Positions 24,112-33,707 are shown, counted from the stretch's first letter. The stretch is DNA of 46,187 nucleotides from Clostridiales bacterium UBA4080 (GCA_002381865.1 DFYO01000004.1:1-46187); one strand, 5' to 3'. Notes: generated by a model from the letters alone, not told the origin. Numbers and translations: made by a program.

Positions 24112-25140
24112 ATGTCATTTAATTATATTCAGGAAATGCCTTCGCCAGAAGAAATTTATAAAGTTATGCCTCTGGCTAAGAATCTTAAGGAAATTAAAAA
24201 AAATAGAGATGAGGAAATTAAAAAGGTATTTACAGGGGAGAGTGAAAAGTTTTTACTTATTATTGGGCCTTGTTCAGCGGATAATGAAGATTCTGTGCTA
24301 GCATATACCAATAAGCTTGCTGAAATACAAGAGCAGGTAAAGGATAGTATTATAATCATTCCTCGAATATATACCAATAAGCCAAGAACTACTGGTGAGG
24401 GGTATAAAGGGATGCTGCATCAGCCAGATCCAAATCAGGCAGCTAATTTATTTGAGGGAATAAAAGCAATCAGAAATATTCATATTCGAGTTATTCAAGA
24501 AACTAATCTAACCTGTGCAGATGAAATGCTATATCCAGAGAATTATGCGTATTTGGATGATTTATTAAGCTATGTTGCAATTGGAGCTAGATCGGTAGAA
24601 AATCAACAGCATAGACTTACCGTTAGCGGAATTGATGTGCCTGTTGGAATGAAAAATGCTACTAGCGGAGATTTATCAATAATGTTTAATGCTATAAAAG
24701 CTGCACAGGTTAAGCATAAATTTATTTTCCGAGGATGGGAAGTTGGTACATCTGGAAATCCTTTAACTCATGCGATACTCAGAGGTGCAGTAAATCAGTA
24801 CGGAACAAGCCTACCGAATTACCACTATGAAGATCTAGTTGCAGTTATAGAGCAGTATAAGAAAAGAGATTTGATTAACCCAGCAATAATTATAGACACT
24901 AATCATGCTAATTCCAATAAAAAGTACAAAGAACAGCCTAGAATTGCTAGAGAAATAATGGATAATAGGATTTATGATAGAAAACTTAAAAAGTATGTTA
25001 AGGGACTTATGATTGAAAGCTATTTAGAGGAAGGCTGTCAAAACATTGGAGATAATATTTGGGGCAAGTCAATTACAGACCCGTGTATTGGATGGGAAGA
25101 CACTCAAAAAATGATATTTGAAATAGCTAATAAATTATAA
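24112..25140 (+). CDS. aroF: 3-deoxy-7-phosphoheptulonate (DAHP) synthase, type I-alpha
   Basis: The 342-residue enzyme condenses phosphoenolpyruvate with erythrose 4-phosphate, the first step of the shikimate pathway. Family motifs are LLIIGPCSADNEDS, PRIYTNKPRTTGEGYKG, AIGARSVENQQHR, GMKNATSGD, FRGWEVG and IIDTNHANSNKKY. Metal and substrate ligands (Cys in GPCS, His in NHANS, Asp in SITDPCIGWEDT) are present. It belongs to the AroG/F/H-like class that carries N-terminal feedback elements, rather than the AroA(G)/chorismate mutase class of Bacilli. The exact isozyme letter cannot be assigned. GGAGG precedes ATG. It is a single-gene unit with its own terminator and no neighbouring aro genes here. 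Confidence 0.92.
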   Translation: MSFNYIQEMPSPEEIYKVMPLAKNLKEIKKNRDEEIKKVFTGESEKFLLIIGPCSADNEDSVLAYTNKLAEIQEQVKDSIIIIPRIYTNKPRTTGEGYKGMLHQPDPNQAANLFEGIKAIRNIHIRVIQETNLTCADEMLYPENYAYLDDLLSYVAIGARSVENQQHRLTVSGIDVPVGMKNATSGDLSIMFNAIKAAQVKHKFIFRGWEVGTSGNPLTHAILRGAVNQYGTSLPNYHYEDLVAVIEQYKKRDLINPAIIIDTNHANSNKKYKEQPRIAREIMDNRIYDRKLKKYVKGLMIESYLEEGCQNIGDNIWGKSITDPCIGWEDTQKMIFEIANKL

Positions 25141-25162
25141 AAAGAGCGAAAGCTCTTTTTTT
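25141..25162 (+). terminator. Terminator of DAHP synthase gene
   Basis: AAAGAGC pairs with GCTCTTT over GAAA, followed by a T run. It begins directly after the stop codon. Confidence 0.92.
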
Positions 25163-25211
25163 AACAATAAAGGCAAAGCAGTATTACAATTATTCGAAAA
25201 CAGGAGAAAAA

Positions 25212-26162
25212 ATGGATATATTTTTATTTGCTTTTAATGGAGTGTTCCCTTTGGTTTTGATTGTGGCCTTTGGATACTTTTTGAAGCGTATTGAATTATT
25301 TGATGAGTTGTTTATTAAACAAGCAAATAAATTTTGCTTTATGGCAGCTTTTCCATTACAATTATTTTATAATATTTATCATATAGATTTTAATAAAAGA
25401 CCAAATATTAGCTTGATGTTATTTATCGTAGCCAGTATTTTAATAATGGTTGCACTTTTAATTATTGTTGTTCCAAGAGTAATAAAGGATAGCAAAAAAA
25501 GAGGTGCATTTATACAAGGAGCATACAGAAGTAATTTTTTGCTTATAGGCTTGCCACTTGCAAAAAATTTATTTGGAGACGTAGGAGTTGCGGTGGCTTC
25601 GCTTGCTCTGCCTTTGGTAGTGCCGATTTATAATTTTTGTGCAGTGCTAGTATTATCAATGTTTTCTGAAAAGAATAAGGAGTTAAAGTTTTCTTATGCA
25701 AGGCTTATAGTAGAAATAATAAAGAATCCCTTGATAATAGCTTCATTACTTGGATTGCTTTTTGGAATATTAGGTTTCAACCTGCCAATAGCATTGGATA
25801 ATGGTATTAGAGATGTAGGAAGTATTGCGACACCCTTGGCATTAGTATTGCTAGGAGGACAGTTCTGCTTTAGTGATTTAGCTGGAAACTTTAAATATGC
25901 TATAAGTGCATCTTTTCTTAGGATAATATTATTACCTCTAATAGTAATAATAATTGCAGTGTTATTTGGTTTTAGAGGAATTGAATTAAGTACAATATTA
26001 ATAATATTTGCATCACCAAGTGCGATTTCCGGCTATGTTATGGCCCAAAACATGTACAACGATGCACAGTTAGCGGGACAGATAATTGTTATTACAACGT
26101 TTTCATCAGCAGCTACACTGTTTGCTTGGATTTATTTGCTTAGATTGCTTGAATTTATTTGA
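25212..26162 (+). CDS. AEC family (auxin efflux carrier-like) transporter
   Basis: The 316-residue protein has about ten hydrophobic helices in two five-helix halves, as in AEC carriers: FNGVFPLVLIVAFGYFLKR at the start, a central hydrophilic loop, and AIALDNG/GSIATPLALVLLGGQF typical of the second half. GAYRSNFLLIGLPLAKNLFG matches the conserved first-half motif (RSNxxxxGLP). Bacterial members export or import malate, malonate or other organic anions. The substrate is unknown and no metabolic gene is adjacent. Confidence 0.85.
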   Translation: MDIFLFAFNGVFPLVLIVAFGYFLKRIELFDELFIKQANKFCFMAAFPLQLFYNIYHIDFNKRPNISLMLFIVASILIMVALLIIVVPRVIKDSKKRGAFIQGAYRSNFLLIGLPLAKNLFGDVGVAVASLALPLVVPIYNFCAVLVLSMFSEKNKELKFSYARLIVEIIKNPLIIASLLGLLFGILGFNLPIALDNGIRDVGSIATPLALVLLGGQFCFSDLAGNFKYAISASFLRIILLPLIVIIIAVLFGFRGIELSTILIIFASPSAISGYVMAQNMYNDAQLAGQIIVITTFSSAATLFAWIYLLRLLEFI

Positions 26163-26294
26163 TAGTATACAAATATTAATATCGATTGACTTCAATACCA
26201 TGTGTTTTTAATGATTTTTTAATCATAAACTAAAAATAAGATAAGCTTGAGGTGGTATTATTAAGGTATTATTGGTTGTACTGGAGGAATGAAT

Positions 26295-27065
26295 ATGATT
26301 TCGCAAGAGCTGGTCAGGGAGCTTCAAAAAAAAATAGATATATCCTATGAAGAGGCAGAACATTACCTGAAAAAAAGCAAGGGTAATATAGATATGGCTC
26401 TATTTCTAATACATAAAAAAAGACATTCAAGATGGGAAAGAATGAAAAGCTCTGTAGCTGAGCTTATGAAATACAAGATAATAATTACAAGAAAAGAGCA
26501 AATACTTATCAACATTCCTGTTCTTATATTTGCTTTTCTAGTATTTATATACAGTGTTGGAAGAAATTTATTTCCATTAATTGTATTATTTGTAATTGCG
26601 TTAGTGCTTGAATGTGAAGTAAGGGTATATAAAGAGGATGAAGAGGTGGGAAATTACAGAGAGAGCAAGAATGAAAAAGGTTCACAGCAGAATTTTAACA
26701 ATAATAGGAATAAATACAATAAAGCCACAAATGATAACAATATAAGAGAAGCTAATATAAAAGAAAAACTTGCTAGAGATCCAAATTTAAAAAGAGAAAG
26801 CTATTCAAAGAAAATTGAAAATAGGCACGAGAAAACCCTAAATAACCTTGAAAAAGAAAAATCAAATGATATAAAAATTCACAATAAGGAAATTTGGGAT
26901 AATGTAGATGAGATAGTTTTAGAAAAAGAATCTAAAAATATTAGTAAAGATAGTACTATAAAAAACAATAATAAGATAGAAAAATTTGAGAAAGAGATTC
27001 AAAGCGGATTAAACAGTGGATTAACTGAAGAGGACGGTTTTTATGAAATAACTATTGATAAATAG
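26295..27065 (+). CDS. Membrane protein with N-terminal UBA-like (DUF4342-type) domain
   Basis: ATG at 26295 lies seven bases after GGAGG; ATG at 26289 is too close. Residues 1-42 (VRELQKKIDISYEEAEHYLKKSKGNIDMALFLI) form a three-helix UBA-like domain as in DUF4342 and EF-Ts-type domains. Two close membrane helices follow (about 70-110, with a short turn at VGRN). The last 140 residues are very polar, rich in Asn, Lys and Glu, and probably disordered. It sits 17 bp upstream of the response regulator gene, with no terminator between, so it belongs to the two-component operon. It may modulate the histidine kinase, but that is inference from position. Confidence 0.7.
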   Translation: MISQELVRELQKKIDISYEEAEHYLKKSKGNIDMALFLIHKKRHSRWERMKSSVAELMKYKIIITRKEQILINIPVLIFAFLVFIYSVGRNLFPLIVLFVIALVLECEVRVYKEDEEVGNYRESKNEKGSQQNFNNNRNKYNKATNDNNIREANIKEKLARDPNLKRESYSKKIENRHEKTLNNLEKEKSNDIKIHNKEIWDNVDEIVLEKESKNISKDSTIKNNNKIEKFEKEIQSGLNSGLTEEDGFYEITIDK

Positions 27066-27082
27066 GTGAAGGGAGAAAGGCT

Positions 27083-27772
27083 ATGAAGGAAAAGATACTT
27101 GTTGTAGAAGATGAAGTTAAAATAGCAAGATTTGTTGAACTGGAGTTGAAATATGAAGGATATGAGGTAACGATTGCCAATGATGGAAGAGAGGGTCTAG
27201 AACAAGCCAGAAAAGGTGATTATCAGCTTATATTACTGGATTTAATGCTTCCAAGAATGAGCGGTATAGAAGTTTGCAGAAGACTCAGGCAGGAAGGGGT
27301 TATAACACCAATAATTATGCTGACAGCAAAAGATGATGTGTCAGACAAGGTAATGGGACTTGATATGGGGGCGGATGACTATATGACAAAGCCGTTTGCT
27401 ATTGAAGAATTATTGGCGAGAATGAGAGTAGCAATTAAAAGAAATGAAAGACAGGATTTGAAGGAAGAGTCGAAAATTTTCAAAATTAAAGGATTAGAAG
27501 TAGATGATATCAAGCGTCAAGCTAAATATGAAGGAAAGCCTATAGAGCTTACAAAAAAGGAATATGAGCTTCTTAGATATTTGCTCGAAAATAAAAACAT
27601 TGCATTGGACAGAGAGAGAATTTTAGAAAAGGTATGGGGTTATGATTACTATGGAGATACAAATGTAATTGATGTTTACATTAGATATTTAAGAGCAAAA
27701 ATAGACCAAACTTACAATATAGATCTTATTAAGACTGTAAGAGGAGTTGGATACGCAATTTATGAGGATTAG
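27083..27772 (+). CDS. OmpR/PhoB-family response regulator
   Basis: The 229-residue protein has a receiver domain (residues 1-120) and a winged-helix DNA-binding domain (about 128-228). The acidic pocket is VVEDE, phospho-acceptor Asp53 is in LLDLMLPRMSG, and there is MLTAKDD plus the KPF lysine. The effector domain shows LTKKEYELLRYLLENKN, RERILEKVWGYDYYGDTNVIDVYIRYLRAKID and the closing VRGVGYAI. Phosphorylated by the kinase encoded next, it would bind promoter DNA. GGGAGAAAGG precedes ATG. Its end overlaps the kinase start by 11 bases. Confidence 0.94.
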   Translation: MKEKILVVEDEVKIARFVELELKYEGYEVTIANDGREGLEQARKGDYQLILLDLMLPRMSGIEVCRRLRQEGVITPIIMLTAKDDVSDKVMGLDMGADDYMTKPFAIEELLARMRVAIKRNERQDLKEESKIFKIKGLEVDDIKRQAKYEGKPIELTKKEYELLRYLLENKNIALDRERILEKVWGYDYYGDTNVIDVYIRYLRAKIDQTYNIDLIKTVRGVGYAIYED

Positions 27773-29249
27773 GATAAGAAGAATACTCAGCTTTTTTATT
27801 TACCTAATATTATTGCCATATATAATTTTTAAATTATTAAAAAGAACAATTCATAGCATCTTTAAAGGTGTACGTTTTTCCATCAGAAGGAAAATATCCT
27901 TAAATTATTTAGGTTTGTACATTATTACGGGTGTTATTTCTACTGTTCTTTTTTTTGGTGGTTATATGCATAGTAAATTAAATGATAGAAGCAATGAATT
28001 GTATATGTATGTTGAAAATACATTAGGCAAATACAATTCTGGATTATATGATTTAGAGCAAGTTAAAGAGAAAATAAATATTATTGCAGAAAGTGAAAAT
28101 ATTGGAATTAGAATTTACGGATTGGACAAAAGCGACGCAGTCTTATCAAGCAATAGATATGCAAGCTTTGTATATGGAGAATATATATGGGACAAAATCT
28201 TAAATCTTTTGAAATACAAGGTGTATTCAAAAAATATCCCATATCAGTATACTCAAGATAGTCAAGGAGTTAATGAAGTAGTAGAAATTGGTGTTTTACA
28301 GCCGGTTGAACTATATACGGAGGAAGCTTTCTTACTAACCAAAATACTTGTATTAGTCTATAGTATAGGTTTTGTTATTATATGGTTTTTTGGTAGTTTA
28401 AATAACAGAAGTATTTTAAAACCGATATATTCGATGACAAAGACTGCTGAAAATATATCAATTAGCAATATGAAGGAGAGAATTGATGTAACTCAGGCAA
28501 AATATGAGCTTAAGGATTTAGCAATTACATTAAATGAAATGCTTGACAGAATTAATCTTGAATATGAAAAACAAAAGAGATTTGTATCTGATGTTTCACA
28601 TGAACTAAGAACGCCTATTTCAATTGTAAATGGGTATGCGGGAATGTTAAAAAGATGGGGCAAAGAGGATGGAGAAATACTAGAGGAGTCAATAGAAGCA
28701 ATTATAGATGAAGCTAAGAACATGCAGATTTTAGTAGAAAATCTACTGACCTTAGTTAGGGCAGACAATCAAACATTGAAATTCAATAAAGAAATTTTTT
28801 ATATTGATCAGATGATTGAAGAGGTTGTAAGTGAAAGCTTAATGATAAATGCAAAAAAACAGGATATTGATTGTATGGCGCCATATCCAGTAAAGGTGTT
28901 TTTAGACGCACAGATGATTAAGCAGATGCTTAGAATTTTTGTGGATAATGCAGTTAAATTTACACCGGAAATGGGTAAAATAATTATAGGGTGTTCGATA
29001 GAAGATGAAGAATGCATAATAAAAATAAAAGACACTGGAATTGGAATTGATAAAATAGATTTGCCAAATATTTTTGACAGATTTTATCGTTCTGATGAAT
29101 CAAGAACGAGAGATACCGGAGGCCATGGCCTTGGATTGTCTATAGCTAAGGCTATAGTGTTAGGTCAGGAGGGGAAAATTACGGTAAGAAGTAAAAAAGA
29201 AGCAGGTACGGAATTTGTTATCCGACTGCCCCTATGTAGGTTTTCCTGA
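27762..29249 (+). CDS. Sensor histidine kinase, HAMP-HisKA-HATPase
   Basis: ATG at 27762 (MRIRIRRIL) overlaps the regulator gene. The 495-residue kinase has two close N-terminal hydrophobic segments (about 9-25 and 48-70), an extracellular sensor part of about 125 residues, a further membrane helix (about 195-218) and a HAMP linker. The dimerisation/phospho-acceptor region FVSDVSHELRTPIS has His280. The ATPase has N box DNAVKFTPEMG, G1 KDTGIGI, F box IFDRFYRSDESRTR and G2 GGHGLGLSIAKAI. It phosphorylates the regulator upstream. The extra N-terminal hydrophobic segment before a basic stretch is unusual and may re-enter the membrane. Its stop codon directly abuts the stop of the convergent gene. 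Confidence 0.92.
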   Translation: MRIRIRRILSFFIYLILLPYIIFKLLKRTIHSIFKGVRFSIRRKISLNYLGLYIITGVISTVLFFGGYMHSKLNDRSNELYMYVENTLGKYNSGLYDLEQVKEKINIIAESENIGIRIYGLDKSDAVLSSNRYASFVYGEYIWDKILNLLKYKVYSKNIPYQYTQDSQGVNEVVEIGVLQPVELYTEEAFLLTKILVLVYSIGFVIIWFFGSLNNRSILKPIYSMTKTAENISISNMKERIDVTQAKYELKDLAITLNEMLDRINLEYEKQKRFVSDVSHELRTPISIVNGYAGMLKRWGKEDGEILEESIEAIIDEAKNMQILVENLLTLVRADNQTLKFNKEIFYIDQMIEEVVSESLMINAKKQDIDCMAPYPVKVFLDAQMIKQMLRIFVDNAVKFTPEMGKIIIGCSIEDEECIIKIKDTGIGIDKIDLPNIFDRFYRSDESRTRDTGGHGLGLSIAKAIVLGQEGKITVRSKKEAGTEFVIRLPLCRFS

Positions 29250-31712
29250 TTAATGGCTGATTTCTCTTGGTTTTGAAACATAATAACCTTGTGAATAGGT
29301 TATTCCCAGCTCATTTGTTTTTTTGAAAATTGCTTCATCAGATACAAATTCTGCAACAGTTGCAATTCCCATTTTCTTTGAAAAATCAACAATGGTTTCA
29401 GCTACAAGCGAAGCGGCTTTTTCACCGTTTAGCTGTTGTATTATAGAACCATCAATCTTTATTAAATCAACATTTAATTTAAATAAATAATGGAAGTTAG
29501 AAAAACCGGTTCCAAAATCATCAATTGCAATTTGTGCGCCATAAGATTTTGTAATATTGATAAATTCTTTAATGTCATCATAATTTTCGATGCCTTCTGA
29601 TTCCACTATTTCAAAAATAACATGATGTGACTTTGGATATTCTTCTAGTTTATTATAGATGTATTGTCTTACCTCGTGGTCAAGTATATCTTCAGAAGAT
29701 AGATTTATTGAAAATCTTAGCTCAGAGTCAATGAAATTTTTAAAAGCTTTATCAATAATAATCTTAGTTAGTGTTTTGTAAAGATTTGCTTTTTTGGATA
29801 TGTTTAAAAAAGTTCCTGGTGAAACAATTGTACCATCTTCGTCAATTAACCTCATCAATACTTCGAAATGATCAGTTTCATGTGTTTCGTTGTTGTAAAT
29901 AGGCTGATAGTAAGGTATTATTTTGTCTTTTTCAATGGCGTTACGAATTTTCGAAGTCCAAACCAGATTGTTTTTAATAGATTCTTCGATGTGAAGAGAA
30001 AGATCATATATTAAAAAGGATAGTTTATGAGTTTTAGCAAATTCTAAGGTCATGCTTGTGTTTTCGAATATTTGCTGTGTATTATGGGAGATGGCAAATA
30101 CTGTTGTGATATATATTTCCAAGCTCAATTCCATAAAACAATATTTGTGAATTGATTGCTGCAGCTTGTGCATTGCTTTATTAAATATTTCAGGAGTTTC
30201 ATTTTCATTAGTGATTGCAAAGATATCTGAATGAATTCTATACGTAGTATATTGATGCTTATAGCAGAAACCAGAAATTAGTCGGGAAAGCTCTGATAAT
30301 AGCTTGTTACCGATATAATTCCCATAAAAGCTATTGATATTTACAAAAGAGCTAATGTCAATAAAGGCTAGAGAGTTAATTGTATTTGAGGCAAGAACTT
30401 CGCTTAGCTTGTTATTATTAGGCAGCTTTGTAAGCTGGTCAATATAGTAATGATTAAACAATTCGTTTGTTTTCTGAGTTACAAGAGTTTCCAAGGTTCT
30501 ATTTAATAAATTTAATTCCTTAGAGGTATTAGCAACCAAGTTTAGAAGTGTGGTCTGCTCAGCGCTGATAGCAGAGTCACAACGAATAATCGGCTCATCA
30601 AGCTTAACAATTTTTTGAGGGTCCTCAGAAAGAGCAGTGATACTTAATGAACCTGTGGATATAAAGGTGGTGGTGCCCTCTGTAATAAATTCTGAATGGG
30701 TATATAATCCAAAAGCAGGTATTGATAATTCACTACAATAAGAAATATACTTTTCAGTACTTAAATACCTCATTAAACCATTAGTGATAATTAGGTTTTC
30801 TATTGGCAGAGAATTTAAAGCCTCAAAAGTAGATTTGTTATTGTTAACCAGATTTTGAATATTGCCATATCCAAAGCTGATAATATCTCCTGTGTTAATT
30901 GCTGTATTAGTAATAATATAACCTTGCTTGCTTAAAGAAATCATTGGTTTAGGCATTAAACCGTTTTCAGTATGCAATAATAAGGGGAAAATATGACCAA
31001 TTTCTTGAAGGTTATCGGATTCAGTGATTTGCTTGCCCATATATTTTTCGTAGAAGGTTTTAGCAGGCATATTGTCTATTGTTTTTATAATATTTCCTTT
31101 TGAGCTTGTGATGGTATGAGTTCTTCCAATAGGCATAAAATTAGTATTGTAATAGGTATTAATATTTAGATACGTGCTGTCAATAACAAAACCTACTATG
31201 CCGTTATCGTAGAATCTGTCGTTAGCAAATAATCTGCTTTTATCATAGTCAGGTATTATTCCTCCACAAATATGGAGATTAGGAACATCTTCCTTGATAC
31301 TTGAAATAAGAAACTCGCTGTCTAGTGGAGACATATTAGAGATAATATATGTAAATTTAGAAAGACAGGTTAATTCGTTTTGAAAAAATTCTTTGCCGAG
31401 GCTTGCTGAATCGCTGCAATCTAAATTATATCCAAACACTCTAAAGGATGATTTGGAAAAAGCAGTAAATGTAATTAAGGTTTCGTGGGTATACAAATTA
31501 GATGAAGAAATATTATAATCAGATCTGGTGCCAATTATTATAGAGTTAGGCATATAAGAAGTGATTATTCTATGGATGTTTTTGAGGTCACTCATATCAT
31601 TACTATTGGTGTAAATCTGCACTAATAGATTAGTTTTGAAGTCTATATCCATATTAAGGATATACTCCTCGAGCAAGTTAATTGATAAATACAAATGAAT
31701 ACAAGTGTTCAT
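29250..31712 (-). CDS. FIST sensor - degenerate GGDEF - EAL protein
   Basis: The 820-residue cytoplasmic protein begins with FIST N (about 25-235) and FIST C (about 240-375) domains, which bind small ligands, possibly amino acids. A GGDEF-like domain (about 425-585) has the catalytic motif replaced by HSDIF, so it should not make cyclic-di-GMP. The EAL domain (about 605-815) looks active: EVLMRL near 617, SINLSSED, IFEIVESEG, IDDFGTGFSN near 731, KIDGSI, AEFV and SQGYYVSKP. The likely role is ligand-controlled breakdown of cyclic-di-GMP. ATG at 31712 has GGAAGG 12 bases upstream; an internal ATG at residue 21, after GAGGAG, is a credible alternative start. No transmembrane segment is visible. 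It converges on the histidine kinase gene with no intergenic base. Confidence 0.88.
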   Translation of the reverse strand: MNTCIHLYLSINLLEEYILNMDIDFKTNLLVQIYTNSNDMSDLKNIHRIITSYMPNSIIIGTRSDYNISSSNLYTHETLITFTAFSKSSFRVFGYNLDCSDSASLGKEFFQNELTCLSKFTYIISNMSPLDSEFLISSIKEDVPNLHICGGIIPDYDKSRLFANDRFYDNGIVGFVIDSTYLNINTYYNTNFMPIGRTHTITSSKGNIIKTIDNMPAKTFYEKYMGKQITESDNLQEIGHIFPLLLHTENGLMPKPMISLSKQGYIITNTAINTGDIISFGYGNIQNLVNNNKSTFEALNSLPIENLIITNGLMRYLSTEKYISYCSELSIPAFGLYTHSEFITEGTTTFISTGSLSITALSEDPQKIVKLDEPIIRCDSAISAEQTTLLNLVANTSKELNLLNRTLETLVTQKTNELFNHYYIDQLTKLPNNNKLSEVLASNTINSLAFIDISSFVNINSFYGNYIGNKLLSELSRLISGFCYKHQYTTYRIHSDIFAITNENETPEIFNKAMHKLQQSIHKYCFMELSLEIYITTVFAISHNTQQIFENTSMTLEFAKTHKLSFLIYDLSLHIEESIKNNLVWTSKIRNAIEKDKIIPYYQPIYNNETHETDHFEVLMRLIDEDGTIVSPGTFLNISKKANLYKTLTKIIIDKAFKNFIDSELRFSINLSSEDILDHEVRQYIYNKLEEYPKSHHVIFEIVESEGIENYDDIKEFINITKSYGAQIAIDDFGTGFSNFHYLFKLNVDLIKIDGSIIQQLNGEKAASLVAETIVDFSKKMGIATVAEFVSDEAIFKKTNELGITYSQGYYVSKPREISH

Positions 31713-31780
31713 GCAAATATACGTCCTTCCGGTTTAGTATTGCTTAAAGACCTATAAAAACACTCTGATATGAATAAAGA

Positions 31781-31808
31781 TTGCAGTTTTCGAATTATAG
31801 TTTATAAT
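31781..31808 (+). promoter_or_regulatory. Candidate promoter of zinc-ribbon membrane protein gene
   Basis: TTGCAG (31781-31786), 16 bp, TATAAT (31803-31808). The leader to 31922 contains a CCCC/GGGG stem (31842-31864) followed by TTTT, a possible weak attenuator. Confidence 0.4.
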
Positions 31809-31921
31809 TATATTAAGAATGCAATAAACATATCAATTAATCCCCATAAATCAATTATAAGGGGTTTTAGTAACAATTACAATAAAAAAATAAAAAATAA
31901 TCATAAAAAGGAGAAAAAGGG

Positions 31922-32704
31922 ATGGCTTATTGTCCAAAATGTAAAAGCGAATATGAAAATGGGGTGATGAGTTGTGCGGAATGCGGGATAGATTTAGTAG
32001 CTGACTTAGCTCAATTTGTAGAATTTGTCGCTTTGACTGAAATCGAAGCAGCGCAGGGAGAACAACTTGAAAAATATTTAAAGTATTGTGGAATAAAAAA
32101 TATCATTACAGAAATGCTGGAGGAAAACCTGCTAATAAGTGTAGATAAAAAGGAACTTGAAATGGCAAAAAAGCATATGCAGGTATATATATATAATACA
32201 AGTATTGAAGAAAAACAAGAGGGATATATTGAAAGTGAGCCCGAAGAAAAGGAAACAGATATTAATTATGAAAAGGTTTCGGATTTTCGTTCAAGCGCTA
32301 TTTCCTTTGTTGTTATGGGGGCAATAGTTTTCGGATTTGGAATTGCCAATTTAACAGGAATAATTGACATTGTAACTCCAATTGTTAAGATTATACTTAC
32401 TGTATTTGGATTAGCATTAATTGGATTAGGAGCAACAACCTACAAAAAACTCCCTGGTATGGAAAAACATATTATGGAAAGGGAAGAGGAAAGGGAAAGA
32501 ATTGTTATATGGTATCAGGCGAATTATCCATTAGATAAATTTATTGAATACAAAGGAATAAATCTGGAAGATAAAGAAGAGGGTGCCTTGTATTTTGAAA
32601 TAATTGAAATTCTAAAAGAGGATATTGTTTGTGAATTTCCAAGCTCAGAAAAGAGCGTAATAAGTGAAGCAGCTGAAGAAATATTTGGGAAAATACCATT
32701 CTAG
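31922..32704 (+). CDS. Zinc-ribbon membrane protein, unknown function
   Basis: AAGGAG precedes ATG at 31922. The 260-residue protein opens with a zinc ribbon (YCPKCKSEYENGVMSCAECGIDL; four cysteines in two CxxC pairs). Next comes a small alpha/beta domain (about 35-90) resembling the DUF2007/ACT-like signal-transduction fold (LTEIEAAQGEQLEKYLKYCGI, then LLISVDKKELEMAKKHMQ). A hydrophilic linker and two membrane helices (about 122-167) follow, and then a Glu-rich C-terminal part. I recognise no characterised homologue. It is a single gene with its own promoter and terminator. Confidence 0.65.
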   Translation: MAYCPKCKSEYENGVMSCAECGIDLVADLAQFVEFVALTEIEAAQGEQLEKYLKYCGIKNIITEMLEENLLISVDKKELEMAKKHMQVYIYNTSIEEKQEGYIESEPEEKETDINYEKVSDFRSSAISFVVMGAIVFGFGIANLTGIIDIVTPIVKIILTVFGLALIGLGATTYKKLPGMEKHIMEREEERERIVIWYQANYPLDKFIEYKGINLEDKEEGALYFEIIEILKEDIVCEFPSSEKSVISEAAEEIFGKIPF

Positions 32705-32736
32705 AACAAGAAAATGTAATACAGTGTGTGAGCTTT

Positions 32737-32776
32737 AAAAGGTGAAAAAACTTTTGCAAGTGTTTTCGCTTTTTTT
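32737..32776 (+). terminator. Rho-independent terminator
   Basis: AAAAGGTGAAAAAACTT pairs with AAGTGTTTTCGCTTTTT (two G-U pairs, one mismatch) over a TTGC loop, followed by more T. Confidence 0.85.
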
Positions 32777-32822
32777 AAAAAAATAGTGGGCAATAGAATT
32801 AAGACATTTAGTTATAAAATAT

Positions 32823-33707
32823 TTAGTTATAAGACAGCAGCTCAATAAATTTCTGACTTGCAAGATTTAAAGGCTTTTGTTTTTGTGTTACAATTGCAAG
32901 CTGCCTTGAAGATAATGGCTGAGCAAGCTTAAGCTGTATGAGATCATTTTCAGATTCCCCTAAACAGTATTTGGGAACAAAGGCGATACCCAGACCAATT
33001 CGTGAAAGGCAGATTAATAAATCAATAGAACCAAGCTCTACATCAGGTGTTAGCCTGATGTTTTGTTTTTCAAAAACATCATATAGGTATCTGCTTGTTG
33101 CGGAAGTTTTTTCTAAGATAAGGATAGGAGACGAAGCAATTTCTTCAAGCATCAGATTCTTGTTGGCTAGATGCGAAAAGCTAGAATTGCATATAAATAC
33201 ATCCTCGAAGGACAGGGTGGGCTGCACATTAAAATCAGAATCTAGGGAGGTAGATGGAAGATTAATTACAATAAAATCAACCCTGTTTTGCTTTAACAGC
33301 TTAACACAATCAGTTGAAGTACGGTTTGTAACCTGGATTTTTATTTTAGGGAAAAGCTTGTGAAATTCATTAATATACTCTAATAGATAATATTTGCAGA
33401 TTGTATCACTTGCACCAATATGCAGGGTTCCTTTTGATAAACTAGGGTTTTCTAAAAGACTCAGATGACCGCTATGAATTAAATTTATTGCAGGTTCTAT
33501 ATGTTCAAAAAGCAAAGTACCCTCAGGCGTAAGCTGAACATTTTTTGTGGAACGAACAAAAAGCTTGGTATCAAGCTTGTTCTCTAGGGTTCTTATAGAC
33601 TGGCTGATTGCAGATTGTGAAATAAATAAATCTTTGGAAGCTTTTGAAAAGCTCAGATTTTTAGCAACGTAATAAAAAACCTTATACAATTCTAAATTAA
33701 TATCCAT
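32823..33707 (-). CDS. LysR-family transcriptional regulator
   Basis: The start at 33707 (MDINLELYKVF) lies six bases after AAGGAG on the minus strand; the longer open frame upstream encodes a spurious hydrophobic leader. The 294-residue protein has the LysR helix-turn-helix at about residues 3-62 (LSFSKASKDLFISQSAISQSIRTLENKL). A periplasmic-binding-protein-like effector domain (about 90-290) follows, with the usual GTLHIGASDT opening. Its ligand and targets are unknown. A palindrome 92-106 bp upstream of its start is a candidate autoregulatory site. The neighbour across the divergent gap is purL, but control of purL is only a possibility. Confidence 0.9.
   Translation of the reverse strand: MDINLELYKVFYYVAKNLSFSKASKDLFISQSAISQSIRTLENKLDTKLFVRSTKNVQLTPEGTLLFEHIEPAINLIHSGHLSLLENPSLSKGTLHIGASDTICKYYLLEYINEFHKLFPKIKIQVTNRTSTDCVKLLKQNRVDFIVINLPSTSLDSDFNVQPTLSFEDVFICNSSFSHLANKNLMLEEIASSPILILEKTSATSRYLYDVFEKQNIRLTPDVELGSIDLLICLSRIGLGIAFVPKYCLGESENDLIQLKLAQPLSSRQLAIVTQKQKPLNLASQKFIELLSYN

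Noticed and set aside
31770..31967. 65-codon frame before the zinc-ribbon gene
   Set aside because: It overlaps the start of the well-supported gene at 31922 in another frame, has no binding site, and reads as Asn/Lys/Ile-rich translation of AT-rich DNA.
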